The notes under the pieces: generated by a model
Told to the model about the DNA's origin: nothing
The model's database searches: none
The model's input: only the letters and a program-made list of their open reading frames with translations
Made by a program: the position numbers and the translations under genes
In this document: in pieces, positions 19,300 through 29,321 of the stretch
How positions within the stretch are numbered: the first letter of the stretch is position 1
Layout of the letters: every line of letters starts with the position of its first letter
NCBI RefSeq assembly: GCF_000384395.1
Contig: NZ_ARWE01000001.1
Span: forward strand, 992,001 to 1,056,000
Origin: Geopsychrobacter electrodiphilus DSM 16401
Lineage (GTDB): Bacteria; Desulfobacterota; Desulfuromonadia; Desulfuromonadales; Geopsychrobacteraceae
DNA: 64,000 nt
Direction of reading: 5' to 3'

Positions 19300-20376
19300 A
19301 TGCTTTATCATCTCCTCTATCCTCTTCACACCGAGTATTCGGTGCTTTATGTTTTTCGCTACATCACCTTTCGTACGATTTACGCCACCATAACGGCGCT
19401 ACTGATTTCGTTCATTCTCGGTCCCTGGCTGATTACTACTCTCAAGCGACTACAACTCGGGCAATCGATCCGCAAGGTCGGGCCTGAATCGCATTTTGTC
19501 AAAGAAGGAACCCCGACCATGGGTGGGGCGCTGATCATTCTTGCGATCGCGTTGCCGACACTGATGTGGGCGGATCTCACCAATCTGTATATCTGGGTAG
19601 CACTCCTCGTGACGGTTGGTTATGGCGCGGTCGGATTCTGCGATGACTGGCTGAAAATCGCCAGAAAGAACAGCGCCGGTATCTCGGCCAGGACCAAACT
19701 TTTCTGGCAGCTGCTGATCGCCTTTATCGCAGCGATGTTGCTGTATCAGCATGCCGGTTTTGAGACGACGCTATCACTCCCCTTTTTCAAAGGTTTACAT
19801 CCCGACCTTGGCTGGGGCTACATCCCCTTTGCGATGCTGGTTATGGTCGGAGCGAGCAATGCTGTCAACCTGACCGATGGGCTTGATGGTTTGGCCATAG
19901 GACCGGTTATCATCGGGGCCGCAACCTTTCTGCTGCTCGCCTACCTGGCCGGCAATGCACGCTATGCCGAATACTTGCAGATTACCAGCGTGCAGGGTGC
20001 GGGTGAGTTGGCCATACTATGTGGCTCGATGGTCGGGGCCGGGCTTGGCTTTTTATGGTTCAACAGTTATCCAGCTCAGGTCTTTATGGGAGATGTGGGG
20101 AGCCTCTCCTTAGGTGGAGCGCTCGGGATCACGGCAGTGATCGCCAAACAAGAGTTTTTACTCGTGATCGTCGGCGGCATTTTTGTTGCCGAAGCGCTGT
20201 CGGTCATTTTTCAGGTCATCTCATTCCGCCTCTGGGGGAAACGGATATTCCGCATGGCTCCGGTGCACCATCACTTCGAATTGAAGGGCTGGGCTGAACC
20301 GAAGATTATTGTGCGCTTCTGGATTATCAGCATTATTCTCGCCCTGATCGGGCTTTCGACGTTGAAACTCAGGTAA
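19300..20376 (+). CDS. mraY: Phospho-MurNAc-pentapeptide-transferase MraY
   Basis: Polytopic inner-membrane enzyme of 358 residues with about ten helices that transfers phospho-MurNAc-pentapeptide to undecaprenyl phosphate, giving lipid I. Signatures: [20 protein letters not shown] (catalytic Asp pair), the [15 protein letters not shown] loop, [12 protein letters not shown] and [13 protein letters not shown] near the C-terminus. ATG 19300 follows GGAGG. Its product is the substrate for MurG, encoded downstream. Confidence 0.97.
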   Translation: MLYHLLYPLHTEYSVLYVFRYITFRTIYATITALLISFILGPWLITTLKRLQLGQSIRKVGPESHFVKEGTPTMGGALIILAIALPTLMWADLTNLYIWVALLVTVGYGAVGFCDDWLKIARKNSAGISARTKLFWQLLIAFIAAMLLYQHAGFETTLSLPFFKGLHPDLGWGYIPFAMLVMVGASNAVNLTDGLDGLAIGPVIIGAATFLLLAYLAGNARYAEYLQITSVQGAGELAILCGSMVGAGLGFLWFNSYPAQVFMGDVGSLSLGGALGITAVIAKQEFLLVIVGGIFVAEALSVIFQVISFRLWGKRIFRMAPVHHHFELKGWAEPKIIVRFWIISIILALIGLSTLKLR

Positions 20377-20378
20377 AT

Positions 20379-21725
20379 ATGGATTATCTGCAGCAAAAAA
20401 TTGTGGTAATCGGCGCCGGCCTCTCAGGTCAGGCGCTGGTACGTTTTTTCTGCGGCAAAGGTGCAGAAGTCACCTTGTCCGACCGTCGTGGGCAGGCCGA
20501 TCTGCCCGATTTTGAGAATTTAGCTGATTGCAAGCTGTCCTTCGATCTGGGAGGGCACAGTATCGAGCTCTTCAGGCAGGCCGATCTGATTGCGGTCAGC
20601 CCCGGAGTGCCACTGAATATTGAACCGCTGATCGAGGCTGCAAAGGCGGGGGTCAAAATTCTCGGAGAAGTTGAAATCGCGGTCCGTGAACTAAAAGCGC
20701 CGATGATCGCGATTACCGGAACCAATGGAAAATCGACAACCACCAGCTTGATCGGCGAAATGCTTAAGGGCTGGGGCAAGAACTGTTTTGTCGGCGGAAA
20801 CCTGGGGACACCTCTGGTGTCCGCCTGCGGGAAGGGCTACGACAGCCTGGTGGTTGAGCTCTCCTCGTTTCAGCTCGAAGCGCTTGAAACCTTCTCCCCA
20901 AACTTTGCCTTGATGCTCAATTTGAGCGAAGACCATCTGGATCGTTACTCCGACTTCAACAGCTATCTGGCGGCGAAAGAGGCGATCTTCAGCAATATGG
21001 GCGCGGGTCAGTACGCGATCCTCAACGAGAATGATGCACGGGTGCGAGAACTCATTGTTCCTGTTGCAATCAAAAAAATATGGTTTTCAGCCATCCGTCT
21101 CCTCGATGAGGGGATGGGCCGGCGTGAAAATCAACTGGTCTGGCGTTGGCAGGGGAATGAAGTCCGCTTTGATCTTGAGCAGTTGAAGATTAAGGGGGAA
21201 CACAATATTGAAAATGCCATGGCAGCGATGATTGCGCCGCTTGTCATGGGGATGCCAGCCGAACTGGCGTGGCAGAGAGTCTGTGCATTTACCGGTTTGC
21301 CTCACCGGATGCAGCAGGTGTCACGCTTTAAGGGGCTGACCTGGATCAATGATTCAAAGGGAACCAATGTCGGCAGTGTCGTGAAGAGCCTGGCGGGCCT
21401 GACGGCTCCGGTGACCCTGATCGCCGGGGGAAAGGATAAGGGGGGCGACTATGCCCCGCTGCGCGAACCGCTCAGCCAGAAGGTCGCCTGCCTGGTGTTG
21501 CTAGGTGAAGCAACTGGTCGAATGGATGCGGCATTGGCAGACTGTTGTCCGACCCGTCATGCTGCCGATATGGCCGAGGCGGTAAGGGTGGCGGCTGAAG
21601 AGACGACCAGCGGCGGGACTGTCTTGTTATCGCCTGCCTGTTCAAGTTTTGATATGTACACCAGCTATGCCGCGCGCGGTGATGATTTTGTCTGCCGGAT
21701 CAAAGATTTGGAGGAGCGCGAATGA
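20379..21725 (+). CDS. murD: UDP-MurNAc-L-alanine--D-glutamate ligase MurD
   Basis: Cytosolic Mur ligase of 448 residues adding D-glutamate to UDP-MurNAc-L-Ala. N-terminal Rossmann-like domain (VVIGAGLSGQALVRFF), ATP-binding loop ITGTNGKSTTTSL, then VELSSFQLE, LNLSEDHLDRY and the C-terminal WINDSKGTNVGSV and LSPACSSFDMY motifs. Two bases separate it from mraY, and its stop overlaps the ftsW ATG by four bases. Confidence 0.96.
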   Translation: MDYLQQKIVVIGAGLSGQALVRFFCGKGAEVTLSDRRGQADLPDFENLADCKLSFDLGGHSIELFRQADLIAVSPGVPLNIEPLIEAAKAGVKILGEVEIAVRELKAPMIAITGTNGKSTTTSLIGEMLKGWGKNCFVGGNLGTPLVSACGKGYDSLVVELSSFQLEALETFSPNFALMLNLSEDHLDRYSDFNSYLAAKEAIFSNMGAGQYAILNENDARVRELIVPVAIKKIWFSAIRLLDEGMGRRENQLVWRWQGNEVRFDLEQLKIKGEHNIENAMAAMIAPLVMGMPAELAWQRVCAFTGLPHRMQQVSRFKGLTWINDSKGTNVGSVVKSLAGLTAPVTLIAGGKDKGGDYAPLREPLSQKVACLVLLGEATGRMDAALADCCPTRHAADMAEAVRVAAEETTSGGTVLLSPACSSFDMYTSYAARGDDFVCRIKDLEERE

Positions 21726-22825
21726 GGTTGCATCGTGACTTCGATACGACACTGCTTTTGCTGGCGGTGGCCCTGACCTGCCTTGGGGTGGTGATGGTGT
21801 TCTCCTCATCCTGTGTTGTGGCCGGTGAAAAATATGGCGACGCGTTCTTTTTCTTAAAGAAACAGCTTAAATTTGCCCTGGTCGGTGGTCTGTTGATGGC
21901 TCTGACGATGTATGTCGATTACGAATTCTGGCGCAAAATAGCGATCCCGCTGCTGCTGCTGGGAATCTGCCTGCTGGCACTGCTGTTTGTGCCGGGGATG
22001 GGGGTTACGGCCGGGGGCGCTGCACGTTGGTTACGGCTTCCCGGCATCACTGTCCAACCGGCAGAGTTCGTCAAACTGGGACTGGTGCTTTATCTCGCCA
22101 GTTCGATGACGCGCAAGAAGGAGAAAATCCGTTCATTCAAGCTGGGACTCCTCCCTTATATCCTGGTTTTGGGGGCGATCCTCGGGCTCTTGTTGCTGCA
22201 GCCGGACCTTGGCAGCGCCATGATCATATCGGGTGTCGCCCTGACGATGCTGTTGATGGCGGGGGCGCGCTGGAGTTTCGTTGTCCCGCTGGTGTTGTCC
22301 GTCTTGCCGGCGGTTTATTTTATGATCATGCACGTTGATTACCGGCGGCGGCGGATTCTGGCGTTTTTAAATCCCTGGAAAGATCCTTATGACACAGGAT
22401 TCCAGATCATCCAGAGCATGATTGCCTTCGGTAGCGGCGGCGTTTTTGGCAAAGGCTTGGGCGGCAGTGAGCAGAAACTCTTTTTCCTGCCCGAGGCACA
22501 CACCGACTTCATCTTTTCGGTGATTGGCGAAGAATTGGGTTTGATCGGAGTGCTGGCGGTCAGTGGAATTTTTCTGCTGCTGGTGCTGAGGGGCTTGCGT
22601 ATCGCCTGGTACGCGACCGACCCTTTTGCGCGCTATCTGGCCTTTGGCCTGACTCTGCTGCTCGGAATGGAGGCCTTTGTCAATATGGCGGTTTGTCTCG
22701 GGTTACTTCCGACCAAGGGACTGGCCTTGCCGTTCATAAGTTATGGCGGTACCAGCCTGATTGCCAGCCTTGTCGCGGTCGGGATATTGCTGAATATCTC
22801 AAGCAGGATTGAGGTGCCGCAATGA
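21722..22825 (+). CDS. ftsW: Septal peptidoglycan polymerase FtsW
   Basis: SEDS-family membrane glycosyltransferase of 367 residues with about ten helices, partner of FtsI. Typical blocks: VVMVFSSS near residue 20, FVKLGLVLYLA, LLLLQPDLGSAM (the QPD motif, with the catalytic Asp expected in the loop near FLPEAHTDFIF), and LPFISYGGTSL near the C-terminus. Older literature calls FtsW a lipid II flippase; polymerase activity is the current view. It overlaps both murD and murG by ATGA. Confidence 0.95.
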   Translation: MRLHRDFDTTLLLLAVALTCLGVVMVFSSSCVVAGEKYGDAFFFLKKQLKFALVGGLLMALTMYVDYEFWRKIAIPLLLLGICLLALLFVPGMGVTAGGAARWLRLPGITVQPAEFVKLGLVLYLASSMTRKKEKIRSFKLGLLPYILVLGAILGLLLLQPDLGSAMIISGVALTMLLMAGARWSFVVPLVLSVLPAVYFMIMHVDYRRRRILAFLNPWKDPYDTGFQIIQSMIAFGSGGVFGKGLGGSEQKLFFLPEAHTDFIFSVIGEELGLIGVLAVSGIFLLLVLRGLRIAWYATDPFARYLAFGLTLLLGMEAFVNMAVCLGLLPTKGLALPFISYGGTSLIASLVAVGILLNISSRIEVPQ

Positions 22826-23898
22826 AAATGCTGCTGGCCGGTGGTGGTACCGGCGGACATCTCTTCCCGGCCCTTGCAATTGCCGAGCAATTGCTGCGCG
22901 ATGACAGTCAGTCAGAGGTCTGTTTTGTCGGGACGAAGAAGGGGCTTGAGGCCAGACTTCTGCCTAAGTTGGGCTTTCAGCTTGAGTTTATAGACATGGT
23001 CGGGGTGGTGGGTCGCGGGGTGCGCGGTATTGTGCAGCTGCTCCCGAAAATGCTGAAAAGTTTGCGCCAGTCCTGGCTGATTCTGCAACGTTTTCAACCC
23101 GATATTGTGGTCGGTGTCGGCGGCTATGCCTCCTTTCCGGTCTTGATCACCTCAAAACTAAAAGGTATTCCCTTCATCCTGCACGAGCAGAACGCAGTGC
23201 CAGGCTTGAGTAATCGCGTTCTGGCCGGGTTTGCCCGCCGGATCTGCCTGTCGATTCCAGACAGCGGCAAGCGTTTACCCAGGCACAAGCTGGTGATGAC
23301 TGGTAATCCCTTACGTCAGGCCGTTGCTGAGCTGAGTTCCGCACTCCCGGGCAGTGGGGAAATCTTGGCTTTTGGTGGGAGTCGCGGCGCCCACGCGATT
23401 AACGAACTGCTGGCTGAGTCTCTCCCCTTGTTGCGCCGGCACGGGGTCACAGTAAAGGTGGTACACCAGACCGGTGACGCCGACCTGGACCAGATTCGGG
23501 CAGTTTATCAGTCACAGGGTGAAACAAACATTGAAGTTATCCCTTTTATCGAAGATATGGCAAGTGCTTATAAAAACTCGCGTCTGGTCATCTGCCGGGC
23601 CGGCGCGACAACGATTGCTGAGTTGTGCGCCTGTGGCCGACCCGCGCTGATGATTCCCTTGCCGTCTTCTGCGGCGGATCACCAGACTGCAAATGCGCGC
23701 GCTATGGAAGCTGCGGGTGCCGCAATTATGCTGACGCAGCATGAAACAAGTGCTGAAAAGTTGGCGAATACCATTGCGGAACTCTGGCTGAACAGAGATC
23801 GCTTGCAGGTCATGGCCGAGGCAGCGGCTTCACTGGGCCAAAAGGATGCAGCTCGCAGGGTCGTTGCGGTTTGTATCCAAGTTTTAACCGAGGGTTAA
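22822..23898 (+). CDS. murG: UDP-GlcNAc:lipid I GlcNAc transferase MurG
   Basis: Peripheral inner-membrane glycosyltransferase of 358 residues (GT28) that converts lipid I to lipid II. The N-terminal [16 protein letters not shown] loop, the GVGGYASFP block, [23 protein letters not shown] and the C-terminal [21 protein letters not shown] / AADHQTANA donor-binding region are all present. ATGA overlap with ftsW; murC begins five bases downstream. Confidence 0.97.
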   Translation: MKMLLAGGGTGGHLFPALAIAEQLLRDDSQSEVCFVGTKKGLEARLLPKLGFQLEFIDMVGVVGRGVRGIVQLLPKMLKSLRQSWLILQRFQPDIVVGVGGYASFPVLITSKLKGIPFILHEQNAVPGLSNRVLAGFARRICLSIPDSGKRLPRHKLVMTGNPLRQAVAELSSALPGSGEILAFGGSRGAHAINELLAESLPLLRRHGVTVKVVHQTGDADLDQIRAVYQSQGETNIEVIPFIEDMASAYKNSRLVICRAGATTIAELCACGRPALMIPLPSSAADHQTANARAMEAAGAAIMLTQHETSAEKLANTIAELWLNRDRLQVMAEAAASLGQKDAARRVVAVCIQVLTEG

Positions 23899-23902
23899 AG
23901 AT

Positions 23903-25279
23903 ATGTACGGACGGATTCGTAAAATTCATTTTATCGGCATCGGTGGCATCGGCATGAGCGGTATCGCTGAACTTCTGCTGAACCTTGAGTACCACGTGTC
24001 GGGATCCGATCTGCGTGAAACGGATACCACCCGCCGGCTGCGGCAACTGGGTGGTGAGATCAGTATCGGGCACGCCGAAGAGAATATCGCCGGCGCAGAT
24101 GTGGTCGTGACCTCCACCGCGGTCAAGGTGGACAACCCTGAGGTCGTGGCTGCCCACCGCGAACATATTGCGGTGATTCCGCGCGCCGAGATGTTGGCCG
24201 AACTGATGCGCATGAAGTATGGCATCGCCGTCGCCGGAACTCACGGCAAGACCACGACAACCAGCATGATGGCGGTTGTTTTGACCCACGCGGGGGTTGA
24301 TCCGACCTCGGTGATCGGTGGGAAGGTCGATGCGATCGGCAGCAATGCCAAGCTCGGGCGCGGCAAGTTTCTGGTCGCCGAAGCGGATGAGTCGGACGGC
24401 AGTTTCATGCATCTCTCCCCGACCATCGCCGTGGTCACCAATATTGATGAAGACCACCTAGATTTCTATAGCGGGATCGAAGAGATTCGGGCAATTTTCG
24501 TTGCATTTATAAACAAGGTCCCTTTTTACGGCCGTGCCATCCTCTGCCTCGACGATCCACAGATTCAGGAGATTCTACCTCAGGTCAAAAAGCGTTACCT
24601 GACCTATGGACTGAGCAGTCAGGCTGACTTCCAGGCCACAGAGATTCGTATGCGCCAGGGGCGGACCAGTTTTATGGCGCATTTCAAGGGAGAAGAATTG
24701 GGGCGGATCTCTTTCCACATGCCGGGTCGACATAATGTCCTGAACGCGTTAGCGGTGCTGGCCGTGGCGATGGAGCTCGGCGTTCCGTTTCGTACGATCG
24801 TGGGTGGATTTCGCAACTTTGGCGGTGTACAGCGTCGGTTCCAGATCCGAGATGAAGTTGGCGGCGTGATGATTGTTGATGACTACGGGCATCATCCGGC
24901 AGAGATCCGCGCGACCCTGGCGGCCGCTAAATCGGGGTGGAACAAACGCGTGGTGGCGGTCTTTCAGCCGCATCGTTACAGTCGCACCAAGGCGCTGTTT
25001 ACTGATTTTTTGACCGCCTTTTATCAGGCTGACTGTTTGATTGTGACTGATATCTACGCGGCCGGGGAAGCACCACTCGAAGGGGCCGACGCCGAAGCGC
25101 TGGTCGCAGGAATCCGTGAACATGGCCACCGTGATGTGACCTTTTGCCGCAGCCTGGATGACGCCGTGCTTGTTCTGGAGCAACATGTCGAGCCGGGAGA
25201 TATGGTGATCACCCTGGGAGCAGGGAATGTCAATCAGCTATGCGATCGGCTGGCTGAAAAACTTCGTTTGCGGGGATGA
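23903..25279 (+). CDS. murC: UDP-N-acetylmuramate--L-alanine ligase MurC
   Basis: Cytosolic Mur ligase of 458 residues attaching L-alanine to UDP-MurNAc. N-terminal dinucleotide-like fold [19 protein letters not shown]-loop [38 protein letters not shown] and [14 protein letters not shown] are diagnostic. The product feeds MurD. Together with MurB, encoded two bases downstream, it forms the entry to the peptide branch, although both genes lie late in the operon. Confidence 0.97.
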   Translation: MYGRIRKIHFIGIGGIGMSGIAELLLNLEYHVSGSDLRETDTTRRLRQLGGEISIGHAEENIAGADVVVTSTAVKVDNPEVVAAHREHIAVIPRAEMLAELMRMKYGIAVAGTHGKTTTTSMMAVVLTHAGVDPTSVIGGKVDAIGSNAKLGRGKFLVAEADESDGSFMHLSPTIAVVTNIDEDHLDFYSGIEEIRAIFVAFINKVPFYGRAILCLDDPQIQEILPQVKKRYLTYGLSSQADFQATEIRMRQGRTSFMAHFKGEELGRISFHMPGRHNVLNALAVLAVAMELGVPFRTIVGGFRNFGGVQRRFQIRDEVGGVMIVDDYGHHPAEIRATLAAAKSGWNKRVVAVFQPHRYSRTKALFTDFLTAFYQADCLIVTDIYAAGEAPLEGADAEALVAGIREHGHRDVTFCRSLDDAVLVLEQHVEPGDMVITLGAGNVNQLCDRLAEKLRLRG

Positions 25280-25280
25280 T

Positions 25281-26189
25281 ATGAAGCAGCTCCTCGAGAA
25301 TCTGATTCAAGGTTTTCAGGGCGAATTTCTTCGTCAGGAACCGATGTCGGCGCATACCAGCTGGCAGCTGGGTGGACCGGCCGAGATCTTTCTGATCCCG
25401 CAGAATCGTGAAGATCTGCAGCTGGCGCTGAGGGGAATCCATCAACTTCGGTTACCCTGGCTGGTCCTTGGCAATGGTAGCAACCTGCTGGTGTCGGATC
25501 AGGGCTTTCACGGAGTGGTGCTCCAGCTCAAAAATTTGAGCCGGATCGATCTTCTCCCAGGTGGGAAGCTTGAAGTTGAAGCCGGGGTTCAGTTAGGGGA
25601 TTTGATCCGTCGTTGTTGCCAGCAGGGTTTAGGGGGACTGGAAGAACTGAGCGGAATTCCGGGGTCGATTGGCGGGGCGCTGCTAATGAACGCCGGAGCG
25701 CTGAATACCGAAATTGGAAATTTGGTGAATCAGATTTCCTTGACTGACGGGCTGGGTGAGTGGGTTCTGCGCCGCGAGCAGATCGATTTTTCTTATCGTT
25801 TCTCGGGATTTGATCAGAAAGACGTCATCCAGTCCGCCATCTTGAAACTTGAAGAAGTTGATCCTGTAGAGCTGGAAACGCGTCGCCAGTTGGTCTTGAC
25901 GCGGCGGCGGCAGGTGCAGAAGGTCACAGGAGCCCATGCCGGGTCAGTGTTCAAAAATCCCTCGGGAGAATCGGCCTGGAAGTTGATTGAACAAGCAGGA
26001 ATGCGTGGGCAGCAGCGAGGCAGGGCGCTGGTTTCGCCCGAACATTGTAATCACATTGTTAATCTGGGCGGCGCCAGCGCAGAGGATGTCATGACCCTGA
26101 TAAAGGCGGTGCAGCAGGCGGTGTTTCTGAACGCGGGACAGCAGCTCGAACTGGAAGTTCGTATGGTCGGTTGGGAGGACGAGGGATGA
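25281..26189 (+). CDS. murB: UDP-N-acetylenolpyruvoylglucosamine reductase MurB
   Basis: FAD-dependent reductase of 302 residues that makes UDP-MurNAc. FAD-binding region LVLGNGSNLLVSDQGFHG, LEELSGIPGSIGGALLMNAGA and the catalytic serine block HAGSVFKNPSG are visible; the short length places it with the type II MurB enzymes. The open frame extends 18 codons into murC, but ATG 25281, one base after the murC stop and preceded by GGGGA, matches family N-termini. Its stop overlaps the ddl ATG. Confidence 0.96.
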   Translation: MKQLLENLIQGFQGEFLRQEPMSAHTSWQLGGPAEIFLIPQNREDLQLALRGIHQLRLPWLVLGNGSNLLVSDQGFHGVVLQLKNLSRIDLLPGGKLEVEAGVQLGDLIRRCCQQGLGGLEELSGIPGSIGGALLMNAGALNTEIGNLVNQISLTDGLGEWVLRREQIDFSYRFSGFDQKDVIQSAILKLEEVDPVELETRRQLVLTRRRQVQKVTGAHAGSVFKNPSGESAWKLIEQAGMRGQQRGRALVSPEHCNHIVNLGGASAEDVMTLIKAVQQAVFLNAGQQLELEVRMVGWEDEG

Positions 26190-27121
26190 CATTGATCGAA
26201 AAAGCCGAGATGAAAACCAGAACGATCGGTGTCCTGTACGGCGGTATCTCAGCTGAACGTGAAATTTCGCTCAAAACCGGAACGGCGGTCTTGAATGCAT
26301 TGGTGGCCGAGGGTTACAAGGCGGTGGGGATCGATGTCGGATTGAATCTGCCGATCCAGCTGCGGGATGCCGGTATCGAAGTCGCATTTATCGCGCTGCA
26401 CGGTCGTTTCGGTGAAGATGGCCGTGTTCAGGGGCTGTTGGAGATGCTGCAGATCCCCTATACCGGTAGCGGCGTTTTGGCTTCGAGTCTGTCGATCGAC
26501 AAGGTCGCCACCAAGCAGATGCTGCTCTATCACGAACTCCCGACCCCTGGTTTTCAGGTGTTGAAAGGGGAAAACGCTGCGGAAAAGGTAATCAATACCT
26601 GTCGCCATCTGCCGTTAGTCGTGAAGCCTTCGCGCGAGGGATCGACCATCGGAATCAGCATTGTGCACAGCCTTGAAGCCTTGCGTCACGGGATTGATAC
26701 GGCTGCCGCGCTGGATGGCACGGTATTGATTGAGGAATATATCGATGGCCAGGAACTGACGGTGTCGGTATTAAACGGTGAGGCGCTGCCGGTGATCCAG
26801 ATTGTCCCGAAGACCGGATTTTACGACTTTCATGCCAAATATACCGTCGGGCAGACTGAATATCTTTTGCCGGCGCCGATTGATGCAGGGGTCTACAGTC
26901 GCGTCCAGGAAGCGGCGGTCGAGGCCTGCAGAGTGCTCGGATGTCGCGGCGCCGCTCGGGTAGATTTTATGCTGCGTGAAAAAGAATTTTACTGCCTCGA
27001 GGTGAACACAATTCCCGGGATGACCGAAACCAGTTTGTTGCCAAAAGCGGCCAAAGCCGCTGGGCTCGAGTTTGCGGAGCTGGTTGAATCGATTCTGCTC
27101 GATGCCGATCTTGATAAGTAG
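26186..27121 (+). CDS. ddl: D-alanine--D-alanine ligase
   Basis: ATP-grasp ligase of 311 residues producing D-Ala-D-Ala for MurF. Signatures: GVLYGGISAEREISLKTG, ALHGRFGEDGRVQGLLE, VVKPSREGSTIGIS (ATP-grasp loop), VEECRV-type region AAVEACRVLGCRGAARVDFML and the C-terminal LEVNTIPGMTETSLLP. ATG 26186 overlaps the murB stop by four bases and has GGGAGGACGAGGG upstream; a start five codons earlier is possible but less likely. Confidence 0.96.
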   Translation: MTLIEKAEMKTRTIGVLYGGISAEREISLKTGTAVLNALVAEGYKAVGIDVGLNLPIQLRDAGIEVAFIALHGRFGEDGRVQGLLEMLQIPYTGSGVLASSLSIDKVATKQMLLYHELPTPGFQVLKGENAAEKVINTCRHLPLVVKPSREGSTIGISIVHSLEALRHGIDTAAALDGTVLIEEYIDGQELTVSVLNGEALPVIQIVPKTGFYDFHAKYTVGQTEYLLPAPIDAGVYSRVQEAAVEACRVLGCRGAARVDFMLREKEFYCLEVNTIPGMTETSLLPKAAKAAGLEFAELVESILLDADLDK

Positions 27122-27126
27122 GATTT

Positions 27127-27990
27127 ATGCATGATCTGAAAGCCAACAGTAGCGGAAGCTTCCGAACCGGCAAACAAAGGGTTAAGGAGAACCGCAAAAA
27201 CAAGCAGAAAAAACCGCTGAACCTGCGCAAGATTCTGCATCGGACCCTGCGGGTGCTTGTGGTTGGACTCTCAGGAGCTTTGATCGTCTTCGGACTGGTT
27301 CTGGTGATTCAGCTGTTGGTGGCTTCGGATCTGTTTCGTATCGATCAGGTGAGTATCACCGGGGAGAAGCAATTGAGTCGGGAGAAGATTCTGGCGCTGT
27401 CCGATATCCAGAATGGGGTAAGCACCTTCGCCCTTGATCTTGCGCTGATTGGCCGAAAAATCGAGGAGAACCCCTGGGTGAAGAGCGCCCGGGTTGAGCG
27501 GATTTTCCCGCGTCAGGTCAATATCCAGGTTGAGGAGAGGGTGCCGCTGGCGATCATCAATCTGGGCTATCTCTATTATCTGGACCAGTCGGGAGAGGTA
27601 TTTAAGGTACTGGGGCAGGATGACAGTCTGGACTTTCCGGTGGTGACCGGCTTCGATCGTGCCGATCTGCTGGCCAGGCCCGAGGCAGGTCGGCAGCAAC
27701 TGGGCCAGGTGGTGGCGTTGATCGAAAATCTAAGTCAGCGCAAAAGTTTCAACCTGACTGAGGTTTCGGAAATTCATCAGGAGCAGAATGGTGGACTGAC
27801 CCTTTTTACCCAAAATGGCGGGGTCAAAGTCAAGTTGGGGATTGGCCGTCTGCCCGAAAAACTGACGCGACTCGAACGTATTTATGCGCGGCTGAAGCCA
27901 CGCCTGGAAATGCTTGAATATATCGACCTGAATGTTGATAAACGGATTATTGTCGGAATTGAGCGGCGACATGCTGCTGCCGCAAGCTGA
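27127..27990 (+). CDS. ftsQ: Cell division protein FtsQ
   Basis: Bitopic divisome protein of 287 residues. A long basic cytoplasmic tail (1-40, rich in Lys/Arg/Asn) precedes a transmembrane helix (about 45-67, VLVVGLSGALIVFGLVLVI), then a POTRA domain (about 70-140, FRIDQVSITGEKQLSREKIL) and the beta domain (ERVPLAIINLGYLYYLDQSGEVF). In the periplasm it connects FtsA/FtsK to FtsL-FtsB. Five bases separate it from ddl. The basic tail is longer than in E. coli. Confidence 0.92.
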   Translation: MHDLKANSSGSFRTGKQRVKENRKNKQKKPLNLRKILHRTLRVLVVGLSGALIVFGLVLVIQLLVASDLFRIDQVSITGEKQLSREKILALSDIQNGVSTFALDLALIGRKIEENPWVKSARVERIFPRQVNIQVEERVPLAIINLGYLYYLDQSGEVFKVLGQDDSLDFPVVTGFDRADLLARPEAGRQQLGQVVALIENLSQRKSFNLTEVSEIHQEQNGGLTLFTQNGGVKVKLGIGRLPEKLTRLERIYARLKPRLEMLEYIDLNVDKRIIVGIERRHAAAAS

Positions 27991-28007
27991 GGGCCTAAGG
28001 GGGTTCC

Positions 28008-29237
28008 ATGAGTAGTAAACGTGAAAATTTAATTGTTGGTCTCGATATCGGTACCACGAAAATCTGTTGCATCGTGGGCAACATGACCGAAGAGGGTCTG
28101 GATATTGTGGGGATCGGATCCAGTCCGTCCAAAGGGCTACGCAAGGGCGTGGTCATAAATATCGAAAGTACGGTCGAGTCGATTAAGAAGGCGGTGCGCG
28201 AAGCCGAACTGATGGCGGGTTGTGAAATTAAAACCGTCTATGCCGGGATCGCAGGAGGGCATATCAAAGGGTTGAATTCGCAAGGGGTGATCGCGATCAA
28301 AAATCGCGAGGTCTCGCCCGAAGACCTGACCCGGGTGATTGACGCAGCCAAAGCGATTGCGATTCCGATGGATCGGGAAGTCCTGCATATCCTGCCACAG
28401 GAATTTATCATCGACGATCAGGATGGCATCCGCGAGCCCCTCGGAATGAGTGGGGTGCGACTTGAAGCCAAGGTGCACATTGTGACCGGTGCGGTCGCAA
28501 GTGCTCAGAACATTGTTAAAAGTTGCAATCGTGCCGGAGTCGATGTGGCTGACATCGTGCTCGAACAGTTAGCCTCGAGCGAAGCAGTTCTCTCCGCCGA
28601 TGAAAAAGAGCTCGGGGTGGCGTTGATCGATCTGGGCGGCGGGACTTCGGATATTGCGATCTTCTCGGAAGGGGCCATCAAGCATACAGCGGTGCTCTCT
28701 ATTGGTGGCGATCATCTGACGAATGATATCGCCGTCGGGTTGCGCACCCCAATGGCAGAGGCGGAGAAGATCAAAAAACATTACGGCTGCTGTTTGACTT
28801 CGATGGTCGGGCGCGAAGAGACGATCGAAGTCCCCTCGGTGGGAGGACGTGAGGCGCGGGTGCTCTCCCGTCAACTGTTAGCCGAAATTCTGGAACCACG
28901 GGTTGAGGAAATTTTTACCCTGGTCAATCGTGAAATTATCAAGAGTGGTTATGCCGATTTGATTGCGTCGGGAATCGTGATTACCGGTGGTTCCTCTATC
29001 CTCCCGGGGATGCCCGAATTGGCAGAGCAGATCTTTAACCTGCCGGTTCGACGTGGTTTACCACAAGGGATTGGAGGTCTGACCGATGTCGTGAATTCGC
29101 CGGTTTATGCGACGGGCGTGGGACTGGTCAAGTATGGAAGCAAAAACGCCCATCGACCTCCGTTCAAGATCGGCCAGGATAAGGTTTTTGAAAAGGTAAT
29201 TCAGCGCATGAAAGAATGGTTTGGCGAATTTTTTTAA
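28008..29237 (+). CDS. ftsA: Cell division protein FtsA
   Basis: Actin-like ATPase of 409 residues that tethers FtsZ filaments to the membrane. N-terminal phosphate loop VGLDIGTTKICCIVG, the 1C subdomain, LIDLGGGTSDIAIF (second phosphate loop), VITGGSSILPGM (adenosine motif) and a C-terminal amphipathic helix (residues about 395-409, VIQRMKEWFGEFF) that serves as membrane anchor. ATG follows GGGGGTTCC. The standard place between ftsQ and ftsZ. Confidence 0.97.
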   Translation: MSSKRENLIVGLDIGTTKICCIVGNMTEEGLDIVGIGSSPSKGLRKGVVINIESTVESIKKAVREAELMAGCEIKTVYAGIAGGHIKGLNSQGVIAIKNREVSPEDLTRVIDAAKAIAIPMDREVLHILPQEFIIDDQDGIREPLGMSGVRLEAKVHIVTGAVASAQNIVKSCNRAGVDVADIVLEQLASSEAVLSADEKELGVALIDLGGGTSDIAIFSEGAIKHTAVLSIGGDHLTNDIAVGLRTPMAEAEKIKKHYGCCLTSMVGREETIEVPSVGGREARVLSRQLLAEILEPRVEEIFTLVNREIIKSGYADLIASGIVITGGSSILPGMPELAEQIFNLPVRRGLPQGIGGLTDVVNSPVYATGVGLVKYGSKNAHRPPFKIGQDKVFEKVIQRMKEWFGEFF

Positions 29238-29321
29238 ATCTGAACAACGACCAATTTGGGGTCATTAACAGCTGGTGCGAACGCGGAGTGGACACCGGCC
29301 ATTCACAAGAGGGAGTCTATT